A DNA stretch of 64,000 nucleotides from Branchipolynoe longqiensis (GCA_030323885.1 CM059193.1:52232749-52296748); one strand, 5' to 3'. Positions 34,101 to 45,689 are shown, counted from the first letter of the stretch. Translations and numbers: made by a program. Notes: generated from the letters alone by a model not told the origin.

Positions 34101-35650
34101 TCCCATGTCGGAACCTGAGGTATTTTTTATGATCTTATACTGACTGTATGATAGGCGTCGGTGAGATCCGCGCTGGCCATCCACATTCCTGGTTGATAAG
34201 GTCTAAGGCTGTTTTGAGGTTGAACATCTTGAAGTGTTCGTACTTTTTATTCTTTTATTAAGTTCAGTTAGGTCCAAAATCATTCTGAAATTTCCATTTG
34301 ATTTAGGTCGCAGAAAAATATTGGACGCCCATTGGTCGGGCAGCTCGCCCACTACAGCCAAAACATTCTTCTCAATTAAAGTTATTACCTCAGTATTTAC
34401 GAAGATCTTTCTCGTACACTTTAAACGGGAAGGGTTCCCGCTCCTGTACTGGAGTCACGATAAATGGCATCTCCAAACCTTTCATACAATTTAGTATCCA
34501 TCGATCCGATGTTAGGCATCTTCACTGCTGCCAGTGACTTATCAGATTACCAGCTATAAACACGTTAATGTTATTGTGGATGCGGATTGGCTTATCCTTA
34601 CCAGTTCTTAATGGTGTTGAGTGGGGCCCTTATAGTAGTGGTGTATTACTCCAGCCATGCTCTCGCTGATCGTTATCCTGGCTGGCACTGGTTTTCGCAC
34701 TTTCTTGTACACCTGGAGTTCTTTCAATAGGTTTCCTTCATGTAATCCTGTTGCCAGTTTGAACTCTTGCGTCCTCCTTGGCATGTCAGTTTTCGCTTTT
34801 GTTGCTGCTGCCTCTGCTGGCTTTGCCTTCACTGGTTCTTCCACCACCGGCTTCGGTGGTGGTGGCTTTAAAAAACTGCTGGATGGTCTGCAAGTGGCGC
34901 CGCCATGTTGACCTACATAGGCCATGTCCTCCTGCATGCTCCTCCACACAGCATGCTCTTCTTCTCTTAGGCGAGCTTCTTCTCGTTATGTCTCGGCCAC
35001 TTTACGCATTTCCACCATCTCTGCGTACATCCTTTTAAATTCCGACATGTCGTTCGCCGGCTCCGGCTGTGTGTGTTTTTGACCCACATGAGTCGTTTCA
35101 ACGTGTTTTGACTGCGTTTTTCGGCTTCGTGTCCGCCATCTTTTTTCGCTTTGGTTTTGCCTTAGCATCCTGTGTCTCCGAGGCACTCCTGCTCAGACAT
35201 GGCGCCGTTGTAATTGCTGGATTTTCGTCCGTGGACATCATCCTTGCCATGGGCTCTCTGGTCACTTGTGCTTTTGCGCCACTCCATTAGCTCACCGAGT
35301 ATCGGGATCTTGCTTTTTATGACCAAGCTTGTGTAGGTGCGCATGTCTCACAGTCTCAACGGATCTGTAACGACAGGGCATTAGAAACGTTTTTAGTATC
35401 GGTAATACCGTGGCACAATATAATAGGTACAATTTCACACTTCAGACAATGACCGCATTATTATAACAAAATTTAACGTTTCCTTCTGGTAATTTACTTA
35501 CCTCTAAACTCTTTTCTTTCTAATCCTCCTCCAACTTGCTGTTTGTTGCTCCTCCTCTGCCGAGTTGCATACTGAGGCTACTTCTGGGTCTGTGTGGGCT
35601 TGACCTCTCACCATGTACTTAACTTCCGGTATTCGGAAGATGAAGTAAGA
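31115..35650 (-). mobile_element. DIRS-type tyrosine-recombinase retrotransposon, decayed
   Basis: Order on the minus strand: gag-like basic region (35,344-34,608); RT with FPYLDDSFVIG (34,184-33,780); RNase H (INALELRAI, RTDSTTALGYV, 33,437-33,162) and the DIRS connector (VDMFAS, 33,172-32,696); tyrosine recombinase N-part (32,604-32,119) and C-part with GHSMRGASASSA (31,974-31,750). Ends carry inverted repeats: ACTTAACTTCCGGTATTCGG near 35,618 versus its complement at 31,469-31,488. An outer pair matches AGAGGTCAAGCC near 31,194 with GGGCTTGACCTCT near 35,600. A further 85-bp inverted pair (31,115-31,190 and 31,373-31,460) is at the left, consistent with the internal complementary region of DIRS elements. 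Stops and frameshifts throughout. Confidence 0.85.
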
Positions 35651-35821
35651 ACCCAGATTAATGGAATGGAAATATAATTAAACTATGCAATCATAAAATA
35701 CTTAAAATCCTATTTTGCTGTAGTTATATCGGTTATTAAATAAAAGAAAAAGTTTTGGATTAAGCTACCATTTTTTCCACCCCGAGCATGTTCGTTTATG
35801 CAACCCGAGGTCGTATTGTTT

Positions 35822-36655
35822 GTTTTACGTCTTTGCAACATCTAAGGTCATATCAGGACGGGTACCGACTTGTGACAGTGCGCACTCAGGGCGACTTTAT
35901 AGTGCTGTCCCACTGAGCACACCAGTCCTTGCCCTGTCCTAATAATGCTGAGCGCCTGGCTAGGAAGCGACAAGTATAAATTTTTAAGTCATTGGTTTGA
36001 ACCCACGACCCCACGATCTACCAGCACGGGAGACGGACGCTCTAAAGCCGTGTTCACACGGGCAAAATGTGAAGCGAATTAGACAAATCAAATCAGGTGA
36101 GTTGAATTAGCGGCCCGTTCACACAGGCAGTACTTGGGCCGGAAATCGATATCTGCGCATGAGCAAGTCCAGTCTGACCAGCGCCATTTTTCGGTTAGTC
36201 GACGTCGCCACGAGAGAATGGGTTCGACCTAGTTATGTATGTACTGAATCGTACTGGTTTGGAACGGTCAAAACTTCTGCTGGGCAGTGAAACCCTAAAA
36301 ATAAATGATGAAAAAAATATATGTGCACCTCTAGCAGGTTCATAGAGCAAATTTACCGGAAAGTGAACACACTCAGGTCTCGACTGTCACGTCCTTAATC
36401 CGCCTCATGTAAGTCGGTTGCATTCACACAGGCAAAATAAATCGATTCACAGAAATCGCCTCACGTAAACTACCTCGTGAGGTGGTTTACATTATCCGCA
36501 TCACAGGAATCGATTCAGCCCTAATTCAACTCAGATGCCCGTTCACACGCGAAATGTGCGTCGAACTAGGCAAGTCGCTTTCATTGAATCGATTTACATT
36601 CCCCGTGTGAACACGGCTTAAGTCTAACTCATTCGGCCATCCCGTCTGGTCCCTG
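35822..36655 (-). mobile_element. tRNA-derived SINE, split by a Harbinger MITE
   Basis: Read on the minus strand: a tRNA-like head GGGATGGCCGAATGAGTTAGA (36,655-36,622) with an A-box, then the MITE, then GAGCGTCCGTCTCCCGTG and a B-box region GTGGGTTCAAACC, followed by the shared SINE body and the tail ..CTTAGATGTTGC (35,822). The most complete copy of the family here, and the one that shows its tRNA origin. Confidence 0.8.
36046..36618. mobile_element. PIF/Harbinger-like MITE, copy 2 (573 bp)
   Basis: Same TIRs as copy 1 (AGCCGTGTTCACACGGGC), flanked by TAA at 36,043-36,045 and 36,619-36,621. Inserted inside the tRNA-like head of the SINE, between A- and B-box regions. Confidence 0.87.
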
Positions 36656-36659
36656 AGGT

Positions 36660-37430
36660 CGTAGGTTCTGCGCATGCGCCAAAATATGACTCGGATGAAC
36701 CGAGTTGTTTAATCGAATACGGCCCCAGTGTTGCGATTTAGATTTTCAGCATAGACTCTAAACCCACTGAGAATCTAAACCGTGACACCGGTGTGTGTGC
36801 GGAATATGGGACCTTGTGTGCTGGATCATAACTGCAGTACTTTCTGGGGAACCAGCGAAACTAGGAATACCCATATTTGCCTATCACTGTACAAATTATG
36901 GACCAGTACATTTGCTACATGTGGAAGAAAAGGGAGCCAGCAGGATGTGCCAACACAAAATGCAAAATTCAGCGACGGTAAACAAGGTAATAAATTGTGC
37001 ATCTATAATTGAGATAAAAATGAGTTTCTTATTGCAAACATCAATTGCTATGGCTGTCGACGAGCGTCGGCGGCCATATTGCACACAGACACAGACTGTC
37101 CAAGCACCCCCCCCCCCCCAAAAAAAACCACTAGATAAAAGATTCACCCCCATACATTCCGTCGGGGTGAAAAACAACCCATTACAAAATGTCGTGAAAT
37201 GCTGGGTAAATGAAATCAACACATAAATTCTTAATTTAAGAAACAAAATATATTCTTCATATACATCTTCATATTTACCCGCTACTTTTGAGTTGAACAA
37301 ATATATTAAAACCTATAGTTTAGTGAAATCAACAGCATTCTCTCCAATTTCACCAACTATGTGCTTCCACTTGCTGTTGCATACTAAAGCATTTTTTGCC
37401 CGTATTTAGATAATGTTGTCATTCACCCCT
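36660..37430. other. Intronic spacer
   Basis: No gene recognised. C/A homopolymer run near 37,106-37,126. The plus-strand frame at 36,795-37,226 crosses it and has no family features. Confidence 0.45.
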
Positions 37431-37473
37431 ACTTTGCATAGGGGTGAATCTTGTATCTATCCCCCTCGCGTAC

Positions 37474-37665
37474 CGTGGGAATGAGAGCAGCCTCCTCCAT
37501 GCTCAGGGTGTCAGTCATGAAGTCGCCGAGCATCATCTGGGGGTCGTCGCCCACCGAAACGAGGAAGCCGATGGCGATGTCGAGGCTCGTTAGGCAGTGC
37601 GCCAGTTCCTGCATCGAGCGGCAGTCGACGCAGATCTGCTTCTGCTCACGCAGAGTCAGCGATTC
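37474..37665 (-). CDS. RNF213: RNF213-like exon 6 in window
   Basis: Acceptor CACCCTCCTTCAG at 37,666, donor ACG|GTACGC at 37,473. 192 nt, 64 codons, phase 0 to 0. Encodes SLTLREQKQICVDC, CLTSLDIAIGFLVSVGDDPQM and the DTLSME end. The L..IGFL...GDP.M core is diagnostic for the RNF213 C-terminal domain. About 200 residues expected between this and the previous exon are not seen. Confidence 0.9.
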
Positions 37666-37689
37666 CTGAAGGAGGGTGAGATGGGTTGA

Positions 37690-38109
37690 GGCAACGGATT
37701 TTGTTTGTTTGTTTAATGAACCACTAGCACAAAAAGTAAACATCGGCTATTTGGGTGTCATACAGTCATAACAGTGGTTAAACATATGTGATAACAAAAA
37801 TTCATTCCAAGCAGGTAAAATATAGCATCGAAATGTATGCCAAAAGAACATGTGACATGTGGTATATGATAAATAAAATCAAAAGTAAAGACTTAAAGTA
37901 AAAAATGGAAAATGAATTTTTTATAAAAACCAGTTTCCCTAAAAAATGTAATAATGAGTTGCAGATGGAATAAGGATGACTCCATCACACCCTCATTTCC
38001 AAATACATCATCTCTAACTGGTTGTAGGTGAGGACATCTCACCAACATGTGATGCACTGTCAGTATACCCGGGCAGTGCTCACACTGAGGTGGACAGAAG
38101 GGGGACATT
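37690..38109 (-). pseudogene. Non-LTR retrotransposon, 3' end of ORF2
   Basis: The minus frame carries SPFCPPQCEHCPGILTVHHM and LVRCPHL, the C-terminal C-X2-C...H-X4-C zinc-binding region of LINE ORF2 proteins, ending GFYKKFIFHFLL*, then a 3' tail to about 37,690. The reading frame is cut at 38,109 by the split-direct-repeat element. Confidence 0.7.
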
Positions 38110-40990
38110 GGTCGTAATGCGAAGCATTTCGTTTGATGCGAGGGGAGGGAGAGCGACTCACCCGGCCCTGAGCGACTCCCCCCCCCCTCCTGCCACTGCT
38201 CACCTCCCCCCACCCCTGAGCGACTCACCCCTGCCACTGCTCACCTCCCCCCTGAGCGACTCACCCCCCTCCTGCCCCTGCTCACTTCCCCCCTTATAAG
38301 GCCGCCCGCCGGCCTCCCTCAGGCACTCAGCCTCCAGCCGCCTTCCAGCTCTCTGCCCTTTTTCTTCTACTTTGGCATTCCTTCTCCTTGGACCGCTGCA
38401 CCTCTGCCGACCTCCACCATGCCCGGACACGGAAAAGGCAAGAGCCGGAAAGCAGCCAAGATCTCCGGTATGGCCACACCCGGGCCGTCCTCGGGCTCCC
38501 CGGGGGGATCCCTCCCCTCCATGGCCCCGTCCTCGCCCGCAGCACCCTCGGGCCACGCCAGCAGCGAGATCGCCCTCCTCATCGAGTCCATCAACCGCCT
38601 CACTTGCCGCGTGGAGGCCGTCGAGACGGGGATCGCCCGAGGGGCTCCCGAGGAGCCTGCACCCGCGCCACGGCAGGAGCCCGCATACAGCCTGGCGCCC
38701 GCCCCGGCCCCTCGGGCGCACGCCGCACCCGGGAGCCGGCCGCCGCCTCCACCTCAGGCGATGCGGCCCGGGGGCCTACACCCGGAGTACGAGCAGTACT
38801 CCCGCGTACACGCCAGCTCGACACCGACAGCGCCGCCCACCTACCGCCAGCATCCCGCGGAGCACACCCCCACCTCCGCAGCCGACGCAGTCCGCAACAT
38901 CCTCGCATCCGCCGAGGCGCAGCACACCGTACGGCGCCGAGGTATTCCTGCTGACTATGTTTTTCCTTCTGATCTTGTGGAGAGGGGTCCCGGGCGCAAG
39001 GCGGTTAAACTCGGGGAGGCGACCAGGGACGAGTATAGCCTCGCCCTCCTCTCACTGGTGAACCACCCTGCCTTCCCGGCCCACTCCCTCCAGGGCCTAC
39101 ACCACCACCACCTCACCGTCATGAGGGACATCCTCATCCACCCCTGGCCGACCGTCCGCCAGTACTCAGAGACCATATTTTCCTGGATCGCGGACGGAAG
39201 GCTCCCCCAGGGGTGGCATGACCCTGTGGCCCTCAACGCGATCAGGCTCGACTCCCTCACCACGCCCACCACCCCGCCAACACCAGCTCCCCGAGGCGAC
39301 GAGGGGGCCCGAGGCGCACACTTGCCCCGGCAGCAAGTCGACACCCGCACCGCCTACGATAGGCATGCTCACGGGGCTCCCTGCTCCGCTTGGAACCGCG
39401 ATCCCACCTCGTGCGATCGGGCACCCCTCGGAGAGGCTCATGGCGAGGTGGGAAACAGGCACCGGCACGTCTGTGCATATTGCGCCAACGTCCGGCGCAT
39501 ATTAACAATGCACAGCGAGGCCGCATGCCGCACCAAGCAAGCCCGTGAGCGCCAGACCCCCGCCACCTCGGCGGATTTTTGATCCGCCGGCCTCCCCCCG
39601 GTTGGCCCGGGGGCATAGCCCGGCGCCCCACCCCCACCATTCCCGACAGCCCCGCAACGCCCACCGACGGTCCCCCAGCGAACACCGATCGAAACGCCGC
39701 CCAGACGAAGCCGAGGATCATCACCCCGCACCTCACACCTCAGACGACTCAGCCCAGCCTCACGGGAGACCCCCCCCAGACAGCCCAGCCACCGGCCTCC
39801 ACGGCTCCGACCTTCACGACACCGCCTTCATGAAGCCGCCCGACCCCACCCAGCCCAGCCCTGAGGAGTTCGCGGCCCCCCGGCTCGACCCTCGCCGGAC
39901 CTCCTCCCCCAGCCCTCAGGAGCGGGCCTACCCTTCTTTTTTGGCCGCCCGCTCCCCCTCCACCTAGACCCCGGACCCTCCTCTCATCCAGGCCTGCCTC
40001 TCCGGGCCCCGCCTCGGGCGCCCCGCGCCCCCGCCTCGGGCATGCCTCGAGCCCTCTCCTTACTCTTTGGCGGAGGGCTCCTCGGCCCCCCCTCTACCAA
40101 CTCTGACACTGCTCCTTATGAGCCCCTCACTATTTATCCTCTGCTCCTCATGAGCCCCTGACTCTTTGCTCCTCGCGAGCCCCTGCTCCTCATGAGCCCC
40201 CTGTATTGCTCTGTGCCTCCTCAGCCTGTTTACCTCCTCAGTTACCCTGTTTGTACCTTACTTTGTCATTTATTGTTATTCTCACTGTTTCTCTGTATGT
40301 TGCCCGAGGCGTCACAATAAACGCCTCAGTTTCCCACCTCCGCCTCTGTTCTTCCTGCTCGCGCATCGGTCGTAATGCGAAGCATTTCGTTTGATGCGAG
40401 GGGAGGGAGAGCGACTCACCCGGCCCTGAGCGACTCACCCCCCCCTCCTGCCACTGCTCACCTCCCCCCACCCCTGAGCGACTCACCCCTGCCACTGCTC
40501 ACCTCCCCCCTGAGCCACTCACCCCCCTCCTGCCTCTGCTCACTTCCCCCCTTATAAGGCCGCCCGCCGGCCTCCCTCAGGCACTCAGCCTCCAGCCGCC
40601 TCCAGCTCTCTGCCCTTTTTCTTCTCCACCCACCCACCCAACTCTCCCTCCTCTACCCTCCCCCCTCTGCGGCGGAGGGCTCCTCGGCCCCCCCCTCTAC
40701 CAACTCTGACACTGCTCCTTATGAGCCCCTCACTATTTATCCTCTGCTCCTCATGAGCCCCTGACTCTTTGCTCCTCGCGAGCCCCCTGCTCCTCATGAG
40801 CCCCCTGTCTTGCTCTGTGCTCCTCAGCCTGATTTACCTCCTCAGTTCCCTGTTTGTACCTTTCTTTGTCATTTATTCCTTTCTTTGTCATTTATTGTTA
40901 TTCTCACTGTTTCTCTGTATGTTGCCCGAGGCGTCACAATAAACGCCTCAGTTTTCCCACCTCCGCCTCTGTTCTTCCTTCTCGCGCATC
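38110..40990 (+). mobile_element. Gag-only element with split direct repeats (PAT/Ngaro-like)
   Basis: Repeat A (GGTCGTAATGCGAAGC.., ~259 bp) occurs at 38,110-38,368 and 40,368-40,626. Repeat B (GGCGGAGGGCTCCTCGG..CTCGCGCATC, ~300 bp) occurs at 40,069-40,367 and 40,671-40,990. The order A1-gag-B1-A2-B2 is the split-direct-repeat arrangement of PAT/Ngaro tyrosine-recombinase retroelements. Repeat A has a TATAA box (CTTATAAGGCC near 38,293). Repeat B has AATAAA. RT, RNase H and recombinase are absent, so it depends on another element for mobility. The copies are very similar, so the insertion is young. Confidence 0.8.
38419..39582 (+). CDS. gag: Gag-like protein of the split-direct-repeat element
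   Basis: 387 residues from ATG (MPGHGKGKSRK), uninterrupted. Basic N-terminus, a Pro/Ala-rich region, then a conserved core (ADYVFPSDLVERG, KLGEATRDEYSLAL, SWIADGRLPQGW). The C-terminus holds a Cys/His cluster (GAPCSAWNRDPTSC, HVCAYCANVRRI, HSEAAC). The core and cluster match the gag of the larger element at 57,514-59,028 (YLFPYDLVERG; CPAWNKDPGSC; HVCGYCANVRK). Likely an RNA-binding particle protein. Start chosen as the first ATG after repeat A; a shared gag family is well supported. Confidence 0.85.
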   Translation: MPGHGKGKSRKAAKISGMATPGPSSGSPGGSLPSMAPSSPAAPSGHASSEIALLIESINRLTCRVEAVETGIARGAPEEPAPAPRQEPAYSLAPAPAPRAHAAPGSRPPPPPQAMRPGGLHPEYEQYSRVHASSTPTAPPTYRQHPAEHTPTSAADAVRNILASAEAQHTVRRRGIPADYVFPSDLVERGPGRKAVKLGEATRDEYSLALLSLVNHPAFPAHSLQGLHHHHLTVMRDILIHPWPTVRQYSETIFSWIADGRLPQGWHDPVALNAIRLDSLTTPTTPPTPAPRGDEGARGAHLPRQQVDTRTAYDRHAHGAPCSAWNRDPTSCDRAPLGEAHGEVGNRHRHVCAYCANVRRILTMHSEAACRTKQARERQTPATSADF

Positions 40991-40999
40991 ATACAGGTT

Positions 41000-41695
41000 G
41001 TACCTACCTATTTAATCCGGCAACGTTAGCACCTGACTATTGTCGAATTACAGAAAATGCTAAACTACAGGAACATTAATTCTTCTATGGAAGGTATTTT
41101 TATTGCTTCATGTGATATAAGGACCAAAACCAAAAAATATAAACTAATGACCGCGAGTTGCCGATGTATGGAATGCCCGATTAAAGAGGTAAAGTCTGTA
41201 TATGTAAATTTGTTGGGGTTTTCACCTCTCATTTTATTGCATACAAAAATTAATTGGGGTGACCATACTTTTTTTTCTTTGTATAAAAAATGTATTAGTA
41301 TGACCATTATAACCGTTCATCTATTTACATCTTGCTAATCGCGGGGATATTTAAAGTGAAAACACGCCGGTTGCAAGCCAAGTGGTATTGCTCTAGTAAC
41401 TAGGTCACATTGACGCCTGCCGAAGCTAGCATATTTTGACATTTCTAAGTGGCAAAACCGTATAAAGAAACAATAAATAGATGCACCAGTATCCAACTTT
41501 AGTATGTAGATATGTGAAGTGAAAAACTAGTTAGTCTAGGGACATTGTCTCAGCAGTTTAGCTGGGACCAGATTGTACACTATATGGTCTGTCTGTTTGA
41601 TAATGCTACATTTATTAGCAAGAAATTGTGTAAATAACTGGCTTGAAAACCAGTGCCCCAGCACTGAGAAATGACATTCAGATGAATAAATATTT
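41000..41695. other. Intronic spacer left of the assembly gap
   Basis: AT-rich, no exon or repeat family recognised. Confidence 0.4.
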
Positions 41696-42195
41696 NNNNN
41701 NNNNNNNNNNNNNNNNNNNNNNNNNNNNNNNNNNNNNNNNNNNNNNNNNNNNNNNNNNNNNNNNNNNNNNNNNNNNNNNNNNNNNNNNNNNNNNNNNNNN
41801 NNNNNNNNNNNNNNNNNNNNNNNNNNNNNNNNNNNNNNNNNNNNNNNNNNNNNNNNNNNNNNNNNNNNNNNNNNNNNNNNNNNNNNNNNNNNNNNNNNNN
41901 NNNNNNNNNNNNNNNNNNNNNNNNNNNNNNNNNNNNNNNNNNNNNNNNNNNNNNNNNNNNNNNNNNNNNNNNNNNNNNNNNNNNNNNNNNNNNNNNNNNN
42001 NNNNNNNNNNNNNNNNNNNNNNNNNNNNNNNNNNNNNNNNNNNNNNNNNNNNNNNNNNNNNNNNNNNNNNNNNNNNNNNNNNNNNNNNNNNNNNNNNNNN
42101 NNNNNNNNNNNNNNNNNNNNNNNNNNNNNNNNNNNNNNNNNNNNNNNNNNNNNNNNNNNNNNNNNNNNNNNNNNNNNNNNNNNNNNNNNNNNNNN
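41696..42195. other. Assembly gap (500 N)
   Basis: Exactly 500 undetermined bases, a typical placeholder size. It abuts the minisatellite, which probably caused the break, so the true length is unknown. Confidence 0.98.
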
Positions 42196-45100
42196 TGAGT
42201 AACAAAGGGTGGAGTAGTGACTAACAAAGGGTAGAGTGGTGACTAACAAAGGGTAGAGTGGTGAGTAAAAAAGGGTGGAGTAGTGACTAACAAAGGGTGG
42301 AGTGGTGACTAACAAAGGGTACAGTGGTGAGTAACAAAGGGTGGAGATGTGAGCAACAAATGGTGGAGGATGAGTAACAAAGGGCAGAGTAGTGACTAAC
42401 AAAGGGTGGAGTGGGGACTAACAAAGGGTGGAGTGGTGAGTAACAAAGGGTGGAGTGGTGAGTAACAAAGGGTAGAGTGGTGACTAACAAAGGGTGGAAT
42501 GGTGAGTAACAAAGGGTGGAGTGGTGACTAACAAAGGGTGGAGTGCTGACTAACAAAGGGTGGAGTAGTGACTAACAAAGGGTGGAGTGGTGACTAACAA
42601 AGGGTAGAGTGGTGAGTAACAAAGGGTGGAGATGTGAGCAACAAATGGTGGAGGAAGAGTAACAAAGGGTGGATTAGTGACTAACAAAGAGTGGAGTAGT
42701 GACTAACAAAGGGTGTAGTTGTGACTAACAAAGGGTGGAGTAGTTACTAACAAAGGGTGGAGTAGTGACTAACAAAGGGTAGAGTGGTGAGTAACAAAGG
42801 GTGGAGTGGTCAGGAACAAAGGGTAGAGTGGTGAGTAACAAAGGGTGGAGGGGTGACACAGGGCGGAATGGTGAGTAACAAAGGGTGGAGTGGTGAGTAA
42901 CAAAGGGTAGAGTGGTGAGTAACAAAGGGTGGAGGGGTGACAAACACAGGGCGGAATGGTGAGTAACAATGGGTGGAGTGGTGAGTAACAAAGGGTGGAG
43001 TAAGGGTGGAGTGGTGACTAACAAAGGGCAGAGTGGTGAGTAACAAAGGGTGGAGAGATGAGCAACAAATGGTGGAGGATAGTAACAAATGGTGGAGTGG
43101 TGAGTAACAAAGGGTGGAGTGGTGACTAACAAAGGGTGGAGTGGTGACTAACAAAGGGTGGAGTCGTGTCTAATAAAGGGTGGAGTAGTGACTAACAACG
43201 GGTAGAGTTGTGACTAACAAATGGTACAGTGGGGAGTAACAAAGGGTGGAGTGGTGACTAAAAATGGAGCAGTAGTGACTAACAACGGGCGGAGTGGTGA
43301 GCAACAAAGGGTGGAGACGTGAGCAACAAATGGTGGAGGATGAGCAACAAAGGTTGGAGTAGTGACTAACAAAGGGTGGAGTGGTGACTAACAAAGGGTA
43401 GAGTGGTGAGTAACAAAGGGTAGAGTGGTGAGTAAAAAAGGGTAGAGTGGTGAGTAAAAAAGGGTGGAGTGGTGACTAACAAAGGGTGTAGCAGTGACTA
43501 ACAAAGGGAGAGTGGTGAGTAACAAAGGGAGGAGTAGTGACTAACAAAGGGTGAAGTGGTGACTAAAACGGTAGAGTGGTGAGTAACAAAGGGTGGAGTG
43601 GTGACTAACAAAGGGTGGAGTAGTGACTAACAACGGGCGGAGTGGTGAGTAACAAAGGGTGGAGACGTGAGCAACACATGGTGGAGGATGAGCAACAAAG
43701 GTTGGAGTAGTGACTAACAAAGGGTGGAGTGGTGACTAACAATGGGTACAGTGGTGAGTAACAAAGGGTGGAGATGTGAGAAACAAATGGTGGAGGATTA
43801 GTAACAAAGGGCAGAGTAGTGACTAACAAAGGGTGGAGTGGTGTCTAACAAAGGGTGGAGTAGTGACTAACAAATGGTGGAATGGTGACTACCAAAGGGT
43901 GGAGTGGTGAGTAACAAAGGGTGGAGTGGTGACTAACAAAGGGTGGAGTGGTGACTAACAAAGGGTAGAGTGGTGACTAACAAAGGGTGGAGTAGTGACT
44001 AACAAAGGGTGGAGTGGTGACTAACAAAGGGTAGAGTGGTGAGTAACAAAGGGTGGAGATGTGAGCAACAAATGGTGGAGGATGAGTAACAAAGGGCGGA
44101 GTAGTGACAAACAAAGGGTGGGACTAACAAAGGGTGGAGTGGTGACTAACAAAGGGTGGAGTAGTTACTAACAAAGGGTAGAGTAGTGACTAACAAAGGA
44201 TGGAGTGGTGACTAACAAAGGGTGTAGTCGTGAGTAACAAAGGGTTGAGTGGTGAGTAACAAAGGGTAGAGCTGTGAGTAACAAAGGGTGGAGTGCTGAC
44301 TAACAAATGATGGAGGGGTGACTAACACAGGGCGGAATGGTGAGTAACAAAGGGTGGAGTGGTGACTAACAAAGGGTAGAGTGGTGAGTAACAAAGGGTG
44401 GAGGGGTGACTAACACAGGGCGGAATGGTGAGTAACAAAGGGCGGAGTGGTGAGTAACAAAGGGTGGAGTCGTGAGTAACAAAGGGTGGAGTGGTGACTA
44501 ACAAAGGGTAGAGTGGTGAGTAACAAAGGGTGGAGATATGAGCAACAAATGGTGGAGGATAGTAACAAATGGGAGTGGTGAGTATCAAAGGGTGGAGTGG
44601 TGACTAACAAAGGGATGGATTGGTGACTAACAACGGGTGGAGTAGTGTATAATAAAGTGTGGAGTAGTGACTAACAAAGGGTACAGTTGTAACTAACAAA
44701 TGGTAGAGTGGGGAGTAACAAAGGGTGGAGTGGTGAGTAACAAAGGGTGGAGATGTGAGTAACAAATGGTGGAGGATGAGCAACAAAGGTTGGAGTAGTG
44801 ACTAACAAAGGGTGGAGTGGTGACTAACAAAGGGTAGAGTGGTGAGTAACAAAGGGTAGAGTGGTGAGTAACAAAGGGTGGAGTGGTGTCTAACAAAGGG
44901 TGTAGCAGTGACTAACAAAGGGTAGAGTGGGGAGTAACAAAGGGAGGAGTAGTGACTAACAAAGGGTGAAGTGGTGACTAACAACGGTAGAGTGGTGAGT
45001 AACAAAGGGTGGAGTGGTGTCTAACAAAGGGTGTAGCAGTGACTAACAAAGGGTAGAGTGGTGAGTAACAAAGGGAGGAGTAGTGACTAACAAAGGGTGA

Positions 45101-45660
45101 AGTGGTGACTAAAAAGGGTAGAGTGGTCAGTAACAAAGGGTGGAGTGGTGACTAACAAAGTGTGGAGTAGTGACTAACAACGGGCGGAGTGGTGACTAAC
45201 AAAGGGTGGAGTGGCGAGTAACAAAGGGTGGAGTGGTGAGTAACAAAGGGTGGAGTGGTGAGTAACAAAGGATGGAGTGGTGACCAACAAAGGGTGGAGT
45301 GGTGACAACAAAGGGTGGCGTGGTGACAAACAAAGGGTGGAGTGGTGACAAACAAAGGGTGGAGTGGTGACAAACAAAGGGTGGAGTGGTGAGTAACAAA
45401 GGGTGGAGTGGTGACTAACAAAGGGGGCGGGGGGCCAGATTGGAGGTTGGACAGGTGGTGTCCTGAATCCAATAGCGAAATGAGGCGGTCACTTACAAAG
45501 GGTGGAGATATGAGTAACAAACGGTGGTGTGATGAGCAACAAGGGTGGAGTGATGAGTAACAAAGGGTGGATTGGTGAGTAACTAAGGAGTGGAGTGGTG
45601 AGTAACAAAGCATGGACACGTCAATAACAAAAGGTTGAGTTCTGAGTAACAAAGGGTAGA
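42196..45660. repeat. Minisatellite, 22-bp unit, about 150 copies
   Basis: Unit GTGGTGACTAACAAAGGGTGGA with variants GAGTAAC, TAGAGTGG and GAGATGTGAGCAAC. About 3.4 kb visible, continuing into the gap on the left. Interrupted once at about 45,425-45,492 by unrelated sequence. Open frames across it (proline/leucine-rich on the minus strand) are artefacts of repetition. The right end lies about 30 nt from an RNF213-like exon. Confidence 0.97.
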
Positions 45661-45689
45661 GAGGTGAGTAACAGGGGGCACGCTCTGAC

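Noticed and set aside
38382..38954. Alternative plus-strand ORFs overlapping the gag of the split-direct-repeat element
   Set aside because: GC-rich shadow frames; only the 38,419-39,582 frame has conserved core and Cys/His cluster.
41536..42402. Long ORFs spanning the N run
   Set aside because: Created by undetermined bases in the assembly gap.
42196..45650. Proline/leucine-rich ORFs (LLVTTPPFVSHHSTLCYSP type) on the minus strand
   Set aside because: They are translations of the 22-bp minisatellite; the period is not a multiple of three, so all frames look alike. No start context or gene signals.
42196..45650. GTGAGT splice-donor motifs in the minisatellite acting as decoy donors
   Set aside because: They lie on the plus strand, whereas the surrounding gene is transcribed from the minus strand.
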